From positions 62,001 through 126,000 of the forward strand of contig NZ_CP016226.1 of assembly GCF_013377235.1 (NCBI RefSeq): a DNA stretch of 64,000 bases, given 5' to 3'. The first letter of the stretch is position 1; each line of letters opens with the position of its first letter. The position numbers were made by a program, and so were the translations under genes. Origin of the DNA: Mannheimia varigena (GTDB taxonomy: Bacteria > Pseudomonadota > Gammaproteobacteria > Enterobacterales > Pasteurellaceae). Shown piece by piece: positions 26,230-34,900 of this stretch. Below the pieces are notes generated by a model. It ran no database searches and had not been told where the DNA came from. It saw nothing but the letters and a program-made list of their open reading frames with translations.

Positions 26230-26925
26230 ATGGCAAAAAATGTGATTGGCATTTTAGGCGGAATGGGGCCGGCAGCAACAGCGGATATGTTTCAAAAATT
26301 TATCCGATTAACGCCGGCAGATTGTGACCAAGCTCATATCCCTTTATTGATTTCCTCAATTCCTGATATTCCTGATAGAACCCGTTGCATACTGGCAAAT
26401 GGTGAAGATCCGGCAATTGTGATGGAAAAGTATGTTAAAGGGCTAGAAAACGCAGGGGCAACTTGCATCATTATTGCTTGTAATACCGCCCATTACTGGT
26501 TTGATCATCTGAAACAAAAAAGTCGGGTAGAAATGCTCAGTATGATTGATAGCACTATTGACGAAGTGGTTAAAAGAGGCAAACAGAGAGTTGGGCTATT
26601 GGCAACTGATGCGACTTTAGCGACAGGACTTTATCAAAAACGGATTGAAGCTCAGGGCCTAACTTTTATTCGCCCAACAGAATTAGGGCAAAAAGAGGTG
26701 ATGGAAAGCATCTATTTGTTGAAATCTGGCGAAACAGATAAGGCTACGGAATTGATGATAAAACAGCGTGATGAGTTAATTCAGCTCGGTGCTGAAGTCA
26801 TTATTTTAGGCTGTACCGAAGTGCCGATTATTTTGGCAAGAGAGATTGAGCAAGAGTCTGAACGCTATGTTGATTCCACTTTAACGCTGGTTCGCTCAGC
26901 AATTGATTGGTATCAAACCCACTGA
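26230..26925 (+). CDS. aspartate/glutamate racemase family protein
   Basis: 231-residue cofactor-independent racemase. The two catalytic cysteines are in IIACNTAHYW (Cys84) and ILGCTEVP (Cys195), with the N-terminal GILGGMGPAATADMF. It resembles YgeA-type broad-specificity amino-acid racemases and aspartate racemases. AAGGAGAA precedes the ATG. It is followed 17 bases later by a Dcu carrier, so its product or substrate is probably aspartate; the racemase may convert D-aspartate for use as a fumarate source. Confidence 0.88.
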   Translation: MAKNVIGILGGMGPAATADMFQKFIRLTPADCDQAHIPLLISSIPDIPDRTRCILANGEDPAIVMEKYVKGLENAGATCIIIACNTAHYWFDHLKQKSRVEMLSMIDSTIDEVVKRGKQRVGLLATDATLATGLYQKRIEAQGLTFIRPTELGQKEVMESIYLLKSGETDKATELMIKQRDELIQLGAEVIILGCTEVPIILAREIEQESERYVDSTLTLVRSAIDWYQTH

Positions 26926-26942
26926 TTTTTAAGGAGATTAAG

Positions 26943-28253
26943 ATGATTTATGCAGAAATTTTTGTGGTGCTTGTTGCCATTTATTTAGGACTTCGTTCCG
27001 GCGGTTTAGGTATTGGCTTATATGGCGGCTTAGGGTTAGCCATTTTAACGTTAGGCTTTGGTTTACCAATGGGATCTATTCCGGTTGATGTAATGTTGAT
27101 TATTATGACGGTGGTTATTGCGGCTGCGGTGCTACAAGCGGTTGGCGGTATGGATTTACTTGTGCGTTATGCGGAAGTGTTGATGCGTAAAAATCCAAGA
27201 TATATCAACTTTATTGCGCCAATGATCACGTGGCTAATGACAATTATGGCTGGTACAGGATTTATCGTATTCTCTACTTTGCCAGTGATAGCAGAAGTTG
27301 CAAAAGAAAGTGGTATTCGCCCTTCCAGAGCTCTCTCCGGTGCAGTGGTTTCTTCCCAATTGGCAATTGCGGGATCCCCACTAAGTGCAGCAATGGCAGC
27401 AATGATTGCAGTGATGGAAAATAATAGCGTGACATTTTTCCAAGTTATTGCGGTTTGTTTGCCTGCTTCTTTTATTGCATCAATGGTGGCGGCATTTGTT
27501 GCATCTAAGCAAGGTTGTGAATTACAAGATGATGAAATTTATTTGGAGCGTTTAAAAGCAGGGTTGGTCAGCTCATCACAAAGCTCAAATACTCAATTTG
27601 TAGAAAGCAAAGGAGCTAAATTATCTATCGGTATTTTCTTAGCAGCAACTGTATTAGTTGTATTATTTGCTGCGGTACCGGGTTTGAAACCGGTTTATGA
27701 AAGCGGTAAATCAATGAGTACACGAGATATTATTATTGTAATGATGTTAGCCTCTTCGTGCTTAATGATGTTAGCAGGAAAAATTAAGCCTGATGCAATT
27801 GTCAGTAGCTCTATTTTCCGCTCTGGAATGACTTCTATTGCGGTAATTATTGGTATTGTTACCCTTGGAATGACTTTTGTTGATGCACATTTAGCAGAGA
27901 TTAAAGGATCAATTGGAGATATTTTAACCGAATATCCAATGTTGCTTTCGGTAGTGCTGTTCTTTACTTGCGCATTACTGTATTCACAAGGCTCTACCTC
28001 AGCGTTAATCATTCCACTTGCAGTTAGCCTTGGTATTCCAAATTGGGCGATTTTAGCCTCGTTTATTGCGATTACCGGGATCTTTCTTTTACCTACCTAT
28101 CCAACCTCATTAGCTGCAATGGAATTGGACACAACTGGCTCAACCCGTGCAGGAAAATATGTTATTGACCACCCATTTATGCTCCCTGCATTAATTGGTG
28201 TGCTTGTAGGGCTTGCATTTGGATTTGCATGGGCTCCAATGATAATGCCTTAA
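26943..28253 (+). CDS. anaerobic C4-dicarboxylate carrier, Dcu family (DcuA/DcuB-like)
   Basis: 436-residue inner-membrane carrier with 10 or more helices. MTWLMTIMAGTGFIVFSTLP, SSQLAIAGSPLSAAMAAMIA and the C-terminal FLLPTYPTSLAAMELDTTGS are typical of DcuA/DcuB, which exchange aspartate, fumarate or malate for succinate during anaerobic growth. I cannot separate DcuA from DcuB with certainty. AAGGAG seven bases upstream sets the start at 26943; the longer frame overlaps the racemase. With the racemase and LysR gene it forms a small dicarboxylate/amino-acid module. Confidence 0.9.
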   Translation: MIYAEIFVVLVAIYLGLRSGGLGIGLYGGLGLAILTLGFGLPMGSIPVDVMLIIMTVVIAAAVLQAVGGMDLLVRYAEVLMRKNPRYINFIAPMITWLMTIMAGTGFIVFSTLPVIAEVAKESGIRPSRALSGAVVSSQLAIAGSPLSAAMAAMIAVMENNSVTFFQVIAVCLPASFIASMVAAFVASKQGCELQDDEIYLERLKAGLVSSSQSSNTQFVESKGAKLSIGIFLAATVLVVLFAAVPGLKPVYESGKSMSTRDIIIVMMLASSCLMMLAGKIKPDAIVSSSIFRSGMTSIAVIIGIVTLGMTFVDAHLAEIKGSIGDILTEYPMLLSVVLFFTCALLYSQGSTSALIIPLAVSLGIPNWAILASFIAITGIFLLPTYPTSLAAMELDTTGSTRAGKYVIDHPFMLPALIGVLVGLAFGFAWAPMIMP

Positions 28254-28288
28254 CTGTTTAATCAGATTTGCAAATTTTTAGTGAAAAC

Positions 28289-28325
28289 ATACCGCTTGTA
28301 TTGATAAATTCAGGCGGTATTTTTC
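28289..28325 (+). terminator. terminator of the racemase-Dcu operon
   Basis: ATACCGC / GCGGTAT stem with a loop of 18 bases, followed by TTTTTCT. Its left arm is an uptake-signal core (28291-28299). Confidence 0.7.
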
Positions 28326-28479
28326 TATTTAAGTGGATTATTTTGTTTAACTATTAGGCAATCAAATTCCAAAATGTGAACGCAAACCTTTGCTATTTTT
28401 TAGGGCTAGATACAAATTTAAAAAGAATATTTAAAATAATCTTAGTTTATTTTTTTATATTTATTTTTAGGAGAACCCA

Positions 28480-28713
28480 ATGGGTAATTATGTTGAAATT
28501 TTAGGTTATGTCGCAATGGTTTTGGTAGCGAGTTCTTTTTTATTAAAAGATGTGATCAAGCTACGTGTGGTTAATTCTATCGGCTGTGCCTGCTTTGTAG
28601 CATATGGCTTGATGATAGGTTCAATTCCGGTAACAGGTTTGAATGCTTTGGTGGTTTGTATTAATTTATATTATATTTTTAAAGGTAATAAATCCGGAGT
28701 TGCACAGGCGTAA
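28480..28713 (+). CDS. small inner-membrane protein (CBU_0592-like)
   Basis: 77 residues with two or three hydrophobic segments (VEILGYVAMVLVASSFLL, NSIGCACFVAYGLMIGSIPV, LNALVVCINLYYIF). This short, PQ-loop-half-like pattern recurs as a small conserved bacterial membrane family without known function. TAGGAGAA precedes the ATG at 28480. It stands alone: 226 bases of AT-rich sequence separate it from the Dcu gene, in which I see nothing beyond the terminator and a promoter-like AT stretch. Confidence 0.75.
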   Translation: MGNYVEILGYVAMVLVASSFLLKDVIKLRVVNSIGCACFVAYGLMIGSIPVTGLNALVVCINLYYIFKGNKSGVAQA

Positions 28714-28730
28714 AATTTTAGTGAAAAAAG

Positions 28731-28757
28731 ACCGCTTATAGCTCAGCTTTAAGCGGT
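28731..28757. terminator. bidirectional terminator before radA end
   Basis: ACCGCTTA / TAAGCGGT stem with an 11-base loop between the convergent small membrane gene and radA; an uptake-signal-like core forms the stem. Confidence 0.65.
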
Positions 28758-28766
28758 ATTGTTATT

Positions 28767-30146
28767 TTATAGATTGCCAAGAATATCCAACGCATCGCTG
28801 AGTTTTTTCACGGTAAATACTTCCATATCTTTAATCGCTTTTTTGGGAGCGTTTCCGTGTGGAATAATCGCTCGCCTAAAGCCGTGTTTAGCGGCTTCGC
28901 TGATACGTTCTTGTCCGCTGGTGACAGGGCGGATTTCACCTGCTAATCCAACCTCGCCAAACACCACCAAATCTTGAGGCAATGGGCGATTACGAAAGCT
29001 CGAAATCAAGGCTAAAATCAGGGCAAGATCGGCACTGGTTTCCGTTACTTTCACGCCACCGACTACATTCACGAACACATCTTGATCCGACATTTGCAAC
29101 CCTCCGTGGCGGTGTAAAACCGCAAGCAGTAGCGATAAGCGGTTATGATCTAACCCCACCGCCACACGGCGAGGGGTCGCTAGCATTGAGTGATCCACCA
29201 ACGCTTGAATTTCCACCAATAACGGACGTGTCCCTTCCCAAAGTACCATTACCGAGCTGCCCGGCGTTTGCTCTTCGCTGCGGCTTAGGAAAATTGCCGA
29301 GGGGTTTTTTACCTCTTTCAAGCCGAGTTCAGTCATTGCAAATACGCCAAGTTCGTTCACCGCCCCGAAACGGTTTTTCTGGCTGCGGAGAGTGCGGAAG
29401 CGTGAGTCCGATTCGCCCTCAAGCAGAAGCGAGGCATCAATGGCGTGTTCCAACACTTTCGGGCCTGCCAGTGTACCGTCTTTGGTGACGTGCCCAACCA
29501 TAATAATCGCCACTTGGCGAGTTTTGGCATAGCGTGTAAGGAATGAGGCACATTCACGCACTTGTGATACGCTTCCGGGGGAGGATTGAATATCGCTTAA
29601 ATGCATTACCTGAATGGAGTCAATCACCATAATTTTCGGCTTTTCTTGGTCTGCAATATTGCAAATATGCTCCACAGAAGTTTCAGAAAGCATTTTCAAA
29701 TTATCGGTTGGCAAGCCTAAACGGTTTGCCCGCATCGCCACTTGTTGAAGCGATTCTTCCCCCGTCACATAAAGGGTAGGCAGGTGTTGAGCCAATCCGC
29801 ACATTACTTGTAGCAATAATGTACTTTTCCCAGCACCGGGGTGTCCGCCAATCAGAATAGCTGAACCCGGCACAACACCACCACCTAGCACACGATCCAG
29901 CTCATTAAAGCCGCTGCTAAAACGTGGCACTTCCTGCAAACTGATGTCCGACAGCGTTTGCACTTTGCCGGAGGTTTCACCTGCGTAGCCGCTAAAACGG
30001 TCAGATTTTGCCGATTCTTTACTAGAAATCAGGCGAATTTCGCTAATCGTATTCCAAGCCTTACATTCTTTGCATTGCCCCATCCAACGGGAATATTCTG
30101 CACCGCAATCATTACAAACGTAGGCGGTTTTTGGTGCTTTTGCCAT
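28767..30146 (-). CDS. radA: DNA repair protein RadA
   Basis: RecA-like branch-migration ATPase used in recombination and in natural transformation. 459 residues: zinc finger CNDCGAEYSRWMGQCKEC (Cys11, 14, 25, 28), Walker A GGHPGAGKST at 100-109, the RadA signature KNRFG at 257-261, and a C-terminal Lon-protease-like domain (from VALGL-like VAVGLDHNRLSLLLAVL). It is divergent from pilA, so two transformation-related genes share this intergenic region. Confidence 0.96.
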   Translation of the reverse strand: MAKAPKTAYVCNDCGAEYSRWMGQCKECKAWNTISEIRLISSKESAKSDRFSGYAGETSGKVQTLSDISLQEVPRFSSGFNELDRVLGGGVVPGSAILIGGHPGAGKSTLLLQVMCGLAQHLPTLYVTGEESLQQVAMRANRLGLPTDNLKMLSETSVEHICNIADQEKPKIMVIDSIQVMHLSDIQSSPGSVSQVRECASFLTRYAKTRQVAIIMVGHVTKDGTLAGPKVLEHAIDASLLLEGESDSRFRTLRSQKNRFGAVNELGVFAMTELGLKEVKNPSAIFLSRSEEQTPGSSVMVLWEGTRPLLVEIQALVDHSMLATPRRVAVGLDHNRLSLLLAVLHRHGGLQMSDQDVFVNVVGGVKVTETSADLALILALISSFRNRPLPQDLVVFGEVGLAGEIRPVTSGQERISEAAKHGFRRAIIPHGNAPKKAIKDMEVFTVKKLSDALDILGNL

Positions 30147-30218
30147 TTTTTACCCCTCACTCATCAAATTTGTGAAATTCTAACAAAAAACTGTATGGAT
30201 AAACAGATGTAAATTTAT

Positions 30219-30240
30219 TTTTTCGATCTGCATCGAAAAA
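30219..30240. promoter_or_regulatory. CRP-S-like (competence regulon) site before pilABCD
   Basis: TTTTTCGAT CTGC ATCGAAAAA is a perfect 9-base inverted repeat around four bases. It has the T-rich/A-rich ends and CGATC core of Pasteurellaceae CRP-S sites that need CRP plus Sxy. Its centre is 96 bases before the pilA start, suitable for class I or II activation. Confidence 0.7.
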
Positions 30241-30325
30241 TTGAAATTTGCTTATCGCAAGATTTTAAAAAAATTTGCACACTTTCATTGCTAAACTGTT
30301 TTGGCTTTCGTTATAAGGAATTTAT

Positions 30326-30805
30326 ATGCAAAAAATTGTACATTTTCGACCGCTTTACATTCGTCAATTAAACAAGGCGTTTACATTAATTGAGTTGATG
30401 ATCGTGATTGCGATCATTGCCATTCTTGCAACTATTGCCATTCCCTCCTACAACTCTTACACGCAAAAAGCTGCGTTATCGGAGTTGTTGCGGGCTTCGG
30501 CTTCCTATAAATCAGATGTTGAGTTGTGTATTTATAATAGTAATAGGCTGGATAATTGCTCTGGTGGCACGAATGGTATTCAAGCCAATAAAACGAGTGG
30601 CAATGAAACTAAATATCTCAATTCGATTACCGTAACTAAAGGCGTGATTACCGTAACAGGCAAAGGTTCGCTTGATGGCTATAGTTATACACTGACACCA
30701 ACTTTTTCCAATAATACAATTAGTTGGTCAGTAAATTGCAAAGGGAGTGATACAAGCTTATTCCCAGCGGGTTTCTGTAGTGCTACGGCTACACCAAATG
30801 GCTAA
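30326..30805 (+). CDS. pilA: type IV pilin PilA
   Basis: Major pilin of the type IV pilus/DNA-uptake machine. The 159-residue precursor has an 18-residue leader (ending QLNKA), then the class III motif FTLIELMIVIAIIAILATIA with Glu at mature position 5. The residue before the cleavage point is Ala, not the usual Gly, as I recall for ApfA of A. pleuropneumoniae. Four cysteines in the mature part (CIYN, DNCSGG, VNCKG, GFCSA) can form two disulfides. First gene of pilABCD; AAGGAA precedes the ATG and a CRP-S-like site lies upstream. Confidence 0.93.
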   Translation: MQKIVHFRPLYIRQLNKAFTLIELMIVIAIIAILATIAIPSYNSYTQKAALSELLRASASYKSDVELCIYNSNRLDNCSGGTNGIQANKTSGNETKYLNSITVTKGVITVTGKGSLDGYSYTLTPTFSNNTISWSVNCKGSDTSLFPAGFCSATATPNG

Positions 30806-30825
30806 TGAATCTTGAGGAAATCAAA

Positions 30826-32217
30826 ATGGAGTATACAGTTACAGATTTAACTAGCCAAGAAATGATTGAAATTTCTGGTAAGCAATGGGCAAAGAATTGT
30901 AATGAAAAGCAGATTTTATTGCGATATTTAGCCGTTCCGTTGCAAGAAACACAATCTCAATTATGGTTGGCGGTGGATGATATGCAAAATATCAGTGCTT
31001 GTGAGATTTTTGCCTTTATCTACCATAAGCAAATTGAACCTGTTTTGATTTCCTCCGATGAGTTGAAGTTTCTGCTCAATGCGCTTTCACCAGAGCAGAG
31101 TAGCTTGCAGAGTGAAATTTATGAGGATAATGTAGCGTATTCATTAGCACATTCGGAGCAAATAGACAGAAACGATCCGATTATCCAAATTTTAGATAAT
31201 CTGTTTAAATTCTGTTTAAAAAATAACGCATCAGATATTCATCTTGAACCGCAAAAAGAGAAGTTGCTTATTCGGTTAAGAATTGACGGTGTATTACATA
31301 TTTATAAAACACTTCCGCAAAGTTTATCTAGCAGGTTGATTTCTCGCATTAAGCTGTTAGCTAAATTAGATATTAGCGAAATCCGTTTGCCACAAGATGG
31401 GCAATTTCATTTCAAAACGATGTTAGCGGAAACTTTAGATTTCCGAGTTTCTACTTTGCCTACTCATTTTGGCGAAAAGGTCGTCCTTCGGCTTCAAAAG
31501 AATAAACCGACTAATTTGGATTTTTTGGAGTTAGGTTTTAACCAAAACCAAAAAGAAACATTACTCAATGCACTCAACCAACCTCAAGGATTAATTCTGG
31601 TAACAGGTCCAACAGGTAGCGGAAAAAGTATCACTTTATATAGTGCATTAAGCCATCTCAATACTAGCGAAAAGCATATATTAACCGCTGAAGATCCGAT
31701 TGAAATTGAGATAGAAGGTATTATTCAAACCCAAGTAAACAGGGGCATTAATCTTGATTTCAGCCAACTGTTGAGAACCTTTCTCCGCCAAGATCCCGAC
31801 ATCGTTATGCTTGGTGAAATTCGTGATGAAGAGAGTGCTGAAATTGCCCTAAGAGCATCTCAAACAGGGCATTTAGTGCTTTCTACTTTGCACACAAACG
31901 ATGCTCCTTCTGCCATAGAACGATTATTGCAACTCGGAATTAAAGAATATGAGTTACAAAATGCGTTATTGTTAGTAGTAGCTCAACGCTTGTTAAGAAG
32001 GATTTGTACAAAATGCAGAGGGGCTGGTTGTGAGCATTGCTATCAAGGCTACAAAGGGCGAATTGGGGTGTATCAACTTTTTAGCCGAACTGCAAAAAAT
32101 TTTGAAAAAACGACCGCTTGTTTAGATTTTGCAACCTTATCGGAAAGTGCAAAAGAAAAATTAGCGGAAGGAAAAACCGATCAGGCTGAAATTTTAAGGG
32201 TATTAGGTAATGGTTAA
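30826..32217 (+). CDS. pilB: type IV pilus assembly ATPase PilB
   Basis: GspE-family ATPase that drives pilus extension. 463 residues from the ATG at 30826, chosen because GAGGA lies upstream at a normal distance; an ATG at 30805 overlapping the pilA stop (TAATG) is the alternative. Walker A GPTGSGKS at about 261-268, Asp box TAEDPIEIEIEG, Walker B region DIVMLGEIRDEE, His box LRASQTGHLVLSTLHTND, and a zinc site (CTKCRGAGCEHC). The C-terminal region holds an uptake signal (32113). It overlaps pilC by eight bases. Confidence 0.95.
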   Translation: MEYTVTDLTSQEMIEISGKQWAKNCNEKQILLRYLAVPLQETQSQLWLAVDDMQNISACEIFAFIYHKQIEPVLISSDELKFLLNALSPEQSSLQSEIYEDNVAYSLAHSEQIDRNDPIIQILDNLFKFCLKNNASDIHLEPQKEKLLIRLRIDGVLHIYKTLPQSLSSRLISRIKLLAKLDISEIRLPQDGQFHFKTMLAETLDFRVSTLPTHFGEKVVLRLQKNKPTNLDFLELGFNQNQKETLLNALNQPQGLILVTGPTGSGKSITLYSALSHLNTSEKHILTAEDPIEIEIEGIIQTQVNRGINLDFSQLLRTFLRQDPDIVMLGEIRDEESAEIALRASQTGHLVLSTLHTNDAPSAIERLLQLGIKEYELQNALLLVVAQRLLRRICTKCRGAGCEHCYQGYKGRIGVYQLFSRTAKNFEKTTACLDFATLSESAKEKLAEGKTDQAEILRVLGNG

Positions 32218-33406
32218 AATCTATGAGTTTCATTGGAAGGCGGTAGATCGTTTTCAACAAAAACGTAAGGGCAGATTATTATCTTCAAACAGAGAAGAGC
32301 TTGAAAATAGATTACTTACTAAAGGTTATCAGCAAATTCGCATTAGCCGAAACTTTGTGTTTTCACAAAACCCTAAAAGAGAAGAAATTAGTCAATTTCT
32401 CGCTCAGCTTGCTTTGTTGGTTAATTCTGCTGTGCCGTTAAAACAAGCCTTAGTAATGATTTTACAAAACTGTCGAAATATTGAGCTTCATCTATGGCTA
32501 AGCGAGCTTATTCAACTCATTGAAAGTGGTTATGCTTTTTCACAATCATTAGAACGGCTCAATAAATTTATCGCTAACCAAGAAATTCAACTAATTAAAA
32601 TGGGCGAGCAGAGCGGAAAACTCGGTTTGATTTTAACCAACTTGGCGGAGAGCAGACTTAAATCGGATAAACTGGCTAAAAAAGTCAAGAAAATCCTGTT
32701 TTATCCAGCAATTGTACTGTTTATCTCATTCTCTCTTTCTATCGGACTTTTGGTATTCATCGTGCCACAATTTGCCGAACTTTACGGCACAAAAGAACAA
32801 GCCTTACCGCTGATTACTGAGATTTTATTTTCTCTTTCTCAATGTTTGATTGAACAGAAGAATCTTTTATTCAGTTTATTTTTACTAGCGGTTATTTTTT
32901 TCTTATTTTTTGCAAAAAGAGGGAATTGGGCAGCGAAATTGAAAATCAGCGTATTGTCTAAGCTCCCTGTTTTTAGACAAATTATAGAGCAAGCTCGCAT
33001 TGTCTTTTTTAGCCAAAATATTGCGTTGATGTTGAATGCTCATATTCCATTAGATGTCGCATTAAAATCCTTTTTATCTGAAAAAAGTGATGACCCTATA
33101 TTACAAAAAGAAGTTGAGTTTATGCTCAATCTCTTACAACAAGGCTATAAGTTTTCGCAAGGTATCAACTCAAATGTGTTTGGCTTAGATATGCTTCAGA
33201 TGATTGAGATAGGCGAACAGAGCGGTAATGTTGCTAAAATGTGTTCGCATATTAGCGAGATGTATCAACAAAAACTGGATTATCAAATTGATATTCTCTC
33301 CCAATTATTAGAGCCAATGCTGATGCTATTAATGGGCGTAATTGTCGGCACTATTATTGTTGGGCTGTACTTGCCTATTTTCGATATGGGCTCATTGGTG
33401 GAGTAG
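32210..33406 (+). CDS. pilC: type IV pilus inner-membrane platform protein PilC
   Basis: GspF-family membrane protein that forms the assembly platform bound by PilB. 398 residues with the duplicated F domain (EEISQFLAQLALLVNSAVPL; then FSQNIALMLNAHIPLDVALK) and three membrane segments, including FYPAIVLFISFSLSIGLLVF and the C-terminal LLMGVIVGTIIVGLYLPIFD. The repeated motif IKMGEQSGKL / IEIGEQSGNV is diagnostic. Translation is coupled to pilB by overlap. Confidence 0.94.
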   Translation: MVKIYEFHWKAVDRFQQKRKGRLLSSNREELENRLLTKGYQQIRISRNFVFSQNPKREEISQFLAQLALLVNSAVPLKQALVMILQNCRNIELHLWLSELIQLIESGYAFSQSLERLNKFIANQEIQLIKMGEQSGKLGLILTNLAESRLKSDKLAKKVKKILFYPAIVLFISFSLSIGLLVFIVPQFAELYGTKEQALPLITEILFSLSQCLIEQKNLLFSLFLLAVIFFLFFAKRGNWAAKLKISVLSKLPVFRQIIEQARIVFFSQNIALMLNAHIPLDVALKSFLSEKSDDPILQKEVEFMLNLLQQGYKFSQGINSNVFGLDMLQMIEIGEQSGNVAKMCSHISEMYQQKLDYQIDILSQLLEPMLMLLMGVIVGTIIVGLYLPIFDMGSLVE

Positions 33407-33409
33407 TTT

Positions 33410-34066
33410 ATGTTGCTTTTACTTTCCTTTTTGTTCGCATTTTGGTTTAAAGCGGAAATTCCGAAATTTGCGATACGCATCAATCAGCAAATTTATCAAG
33501 AGGCGAGTTCAATTAATCGGCTTGATTTAACCGAACAACAATTTATAGCAAGCTCTACTTTAAAACCCCAGCAAACAAAATGGGCGAACCTCTTTTTTCT
33601 GCTTTTTCCACTGATTATGTATAGTTCTGAAAATCCGATTATTGGTGGAATTTTTATCCTACTCTGTTTTCTTTCCCTGTTAGATATTTGCTATTACCTA
33701 ACAGACACTCGCTATATTGGACTTATTTTTCTGCTTGTATTGTGGGAAAGCCTGCATTATTTCCACAATGAAACGTTACTCTTTATCTCCTTATTTTGTC
33801 TATTTATTGCTCTTTTTTCCTCCTTGGTCTTCAAAAAAGAAACATTTGGTACTGGCGATATGTTGCTATTGATAGCTCTTTCTCCCTTATTCGATATAGA
33901 AAAAATGCTACTGTTGATATTAATCGCCTGTTTGTTGGGCATTTTTTATTACCTAGCTTACTGGTGGATAAAAAAGCAGAAATTAGAAAAATTGGCATTT
34001 ATTCCGTTTATTAGTTTAGCGATGGGCGTTGTTGTAACGCTTGAAAGCCGGGGGATTAATTACTAG
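33410..34066 (+). CDS. pilD: prepilin peptidase PilD (short form)
   Basis: Membrane aspartyl protease that cuts the pilin leader. 218 residues; catalytic aspartates are Asp92 in SLLDICYYLTDTRYIG and Asp150 in FGTGDMLLL (GxGD). Full-length enzymes (about 290) have an N-terminal cytoplasmic domain with two CxxC pairs and an N-methylase function; that domain is missing here, as in H. influenzae PilD. Either the mature pilin is methylated differently or not at all. It begins three bases after pilC. Confidence 0.9.
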   Translation: MLLLLSFLFAFWFKAEIPKFAIRINQQIYQEASSINRLDLTEQQFIASSTLKPQQTKWANLFFLLFPLIMYSSENPIIGGIFILLCFLSLLDICYYLTDTRYIGLIFLLVLWESLHYFHNETLLFISLFCLFIALFSSLVFKKETFGTGDMLLLIALSPLFDIEKMLLLILIACLLGIFYYLAYWWIKKQKLEKLAFIPFISLAMGVVVTLESRGINY

Positions 34067-34097
34067 AATTGAGGAGCTTTAATTTTGAGGAACTTTT

Positions 34098-34733
34098 ATG
34101 ACTTACGTTGTTGGCTTAACAGGCGGAATTGGCAGTGGAAAAACTACCATTTCGGATTTATTTGCCGAGCTTGGTGTAGAAATTATTGATGCGGATATCG
34201 TCGCCCGCAAAGTGGTGGAAAAAGGTTCACCATTATTAGAAAAAATTGTTGAGCATTTTGGACAGCAGATTTTAACTGCTGAGAAAGAGTTAGACCGCAC
34301 GGCGCTTCGCCAAATTGTATTTAATGATGGAGCAGAAAAAACGTGGCTCAATAATTTAGTTCATCCGGCAATTCGAGAAGCAATGGTAAAAAAATTGCAA
34401 GAATCGACCGCTTGTTATGTGATTTGGGTTGTGCCTCTGTTAATTGAAAATAAATTAACAGAGTTTTGTGATCGTGTTTTAGTGGTTGATGTGCTCCCTG
34501 AAATTCAGCTAGAACGAGCAACAAAGCGAGATAAAAGCAAAGAAGAAACCATTAAAAATATAATGGCAGCTCAAGTTAGCCGTGACGAAAGATTAAGTTA
34601 TGCCGATGATGTGATTGAAAATAATCTACCGTTTGAGCTGGGATTGCCTTTAATTAAAGAACACGTTAAAGCATTACATCATAAATATTCAATATTAGCA
34701 AAAAAGGAAAAAGAATGTCAGAAACTATCGTAA
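34098..34733 (+). CDS. coaE: dephospho-CoA kinase
   Basis: Last step of coenzyme A synthesis. 211 residues: P-loop GLTGGIGSGKTT near the start, DADIVARKVVEKG (substrate site) and the lid region ERATKRDKSKEE. It follows pilD with 31 bases between; pilD-coaE-yacG is a common gamma-proteobacterial order. It overlaps yacG by 19 bases. An uptake signal lies inside (34407). Confidence 0.96.
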   Translation: MTYVVGLTGGIGSGKTTISDLFAELGVEIIDADIVARKVVEKGSPLLEKIVEHFGQQILTAEKELDRTALRQIVFNDGAEKTWLNNLVHPAIREAMVKKLQESTACYVIWVVPLLIENKLTEFCDRVLVVDVLPEIQLERATKRDKSKEETIKNIMAAQVSRDERLSYADDVIENNLPFELGLPLIKEHVKALHHKYSILAKKEKECQKLS

Positions 34734-34900
34734 ATTGCCCAACCTGTGAAAAAGAAGTGGTGTGGAGTAAAGAGAGCAAATACCGTCCGTTTTGTAGTGA
34801 GCGTTGCCAAATTATTGATTTAGGCGATTGGGCTTCAGAAAAGCACGCTATCGCCAGTGAAGAGGCGGATCTATTTAGTGAAGATTTAGAGAAGTATTAA
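34715..34900 (+). CDS. yacG: DNA gyrase inhibitor YacG
   Basis: 61-residue zinc protein with four cysteines in CPTCEKEVVW and FCSERC (Cys8, 11, 27, 31), followed by the LGDWA signature and an acidic tail. YacG binds the GyrB C-terminus and blocks DNA binding by gyrase. AAGGAAAAAG inside coaE serves as its ribosome site. It ends one base before the convergent holA stop. Confidence 0.94.
   Translation: MSETIVNCPTCEKEVVWSKESKYRPFCSERCQIIDLGDWASEKHAIASEEADLFSEDLEKY

Noticed and set aside
28254..28479. Possible riboswitch before the small membrane gene
   Set aside because: The AT-rich leader has short G/C patches (around 28380-28412) but no stable, recognisable riboswitch core.
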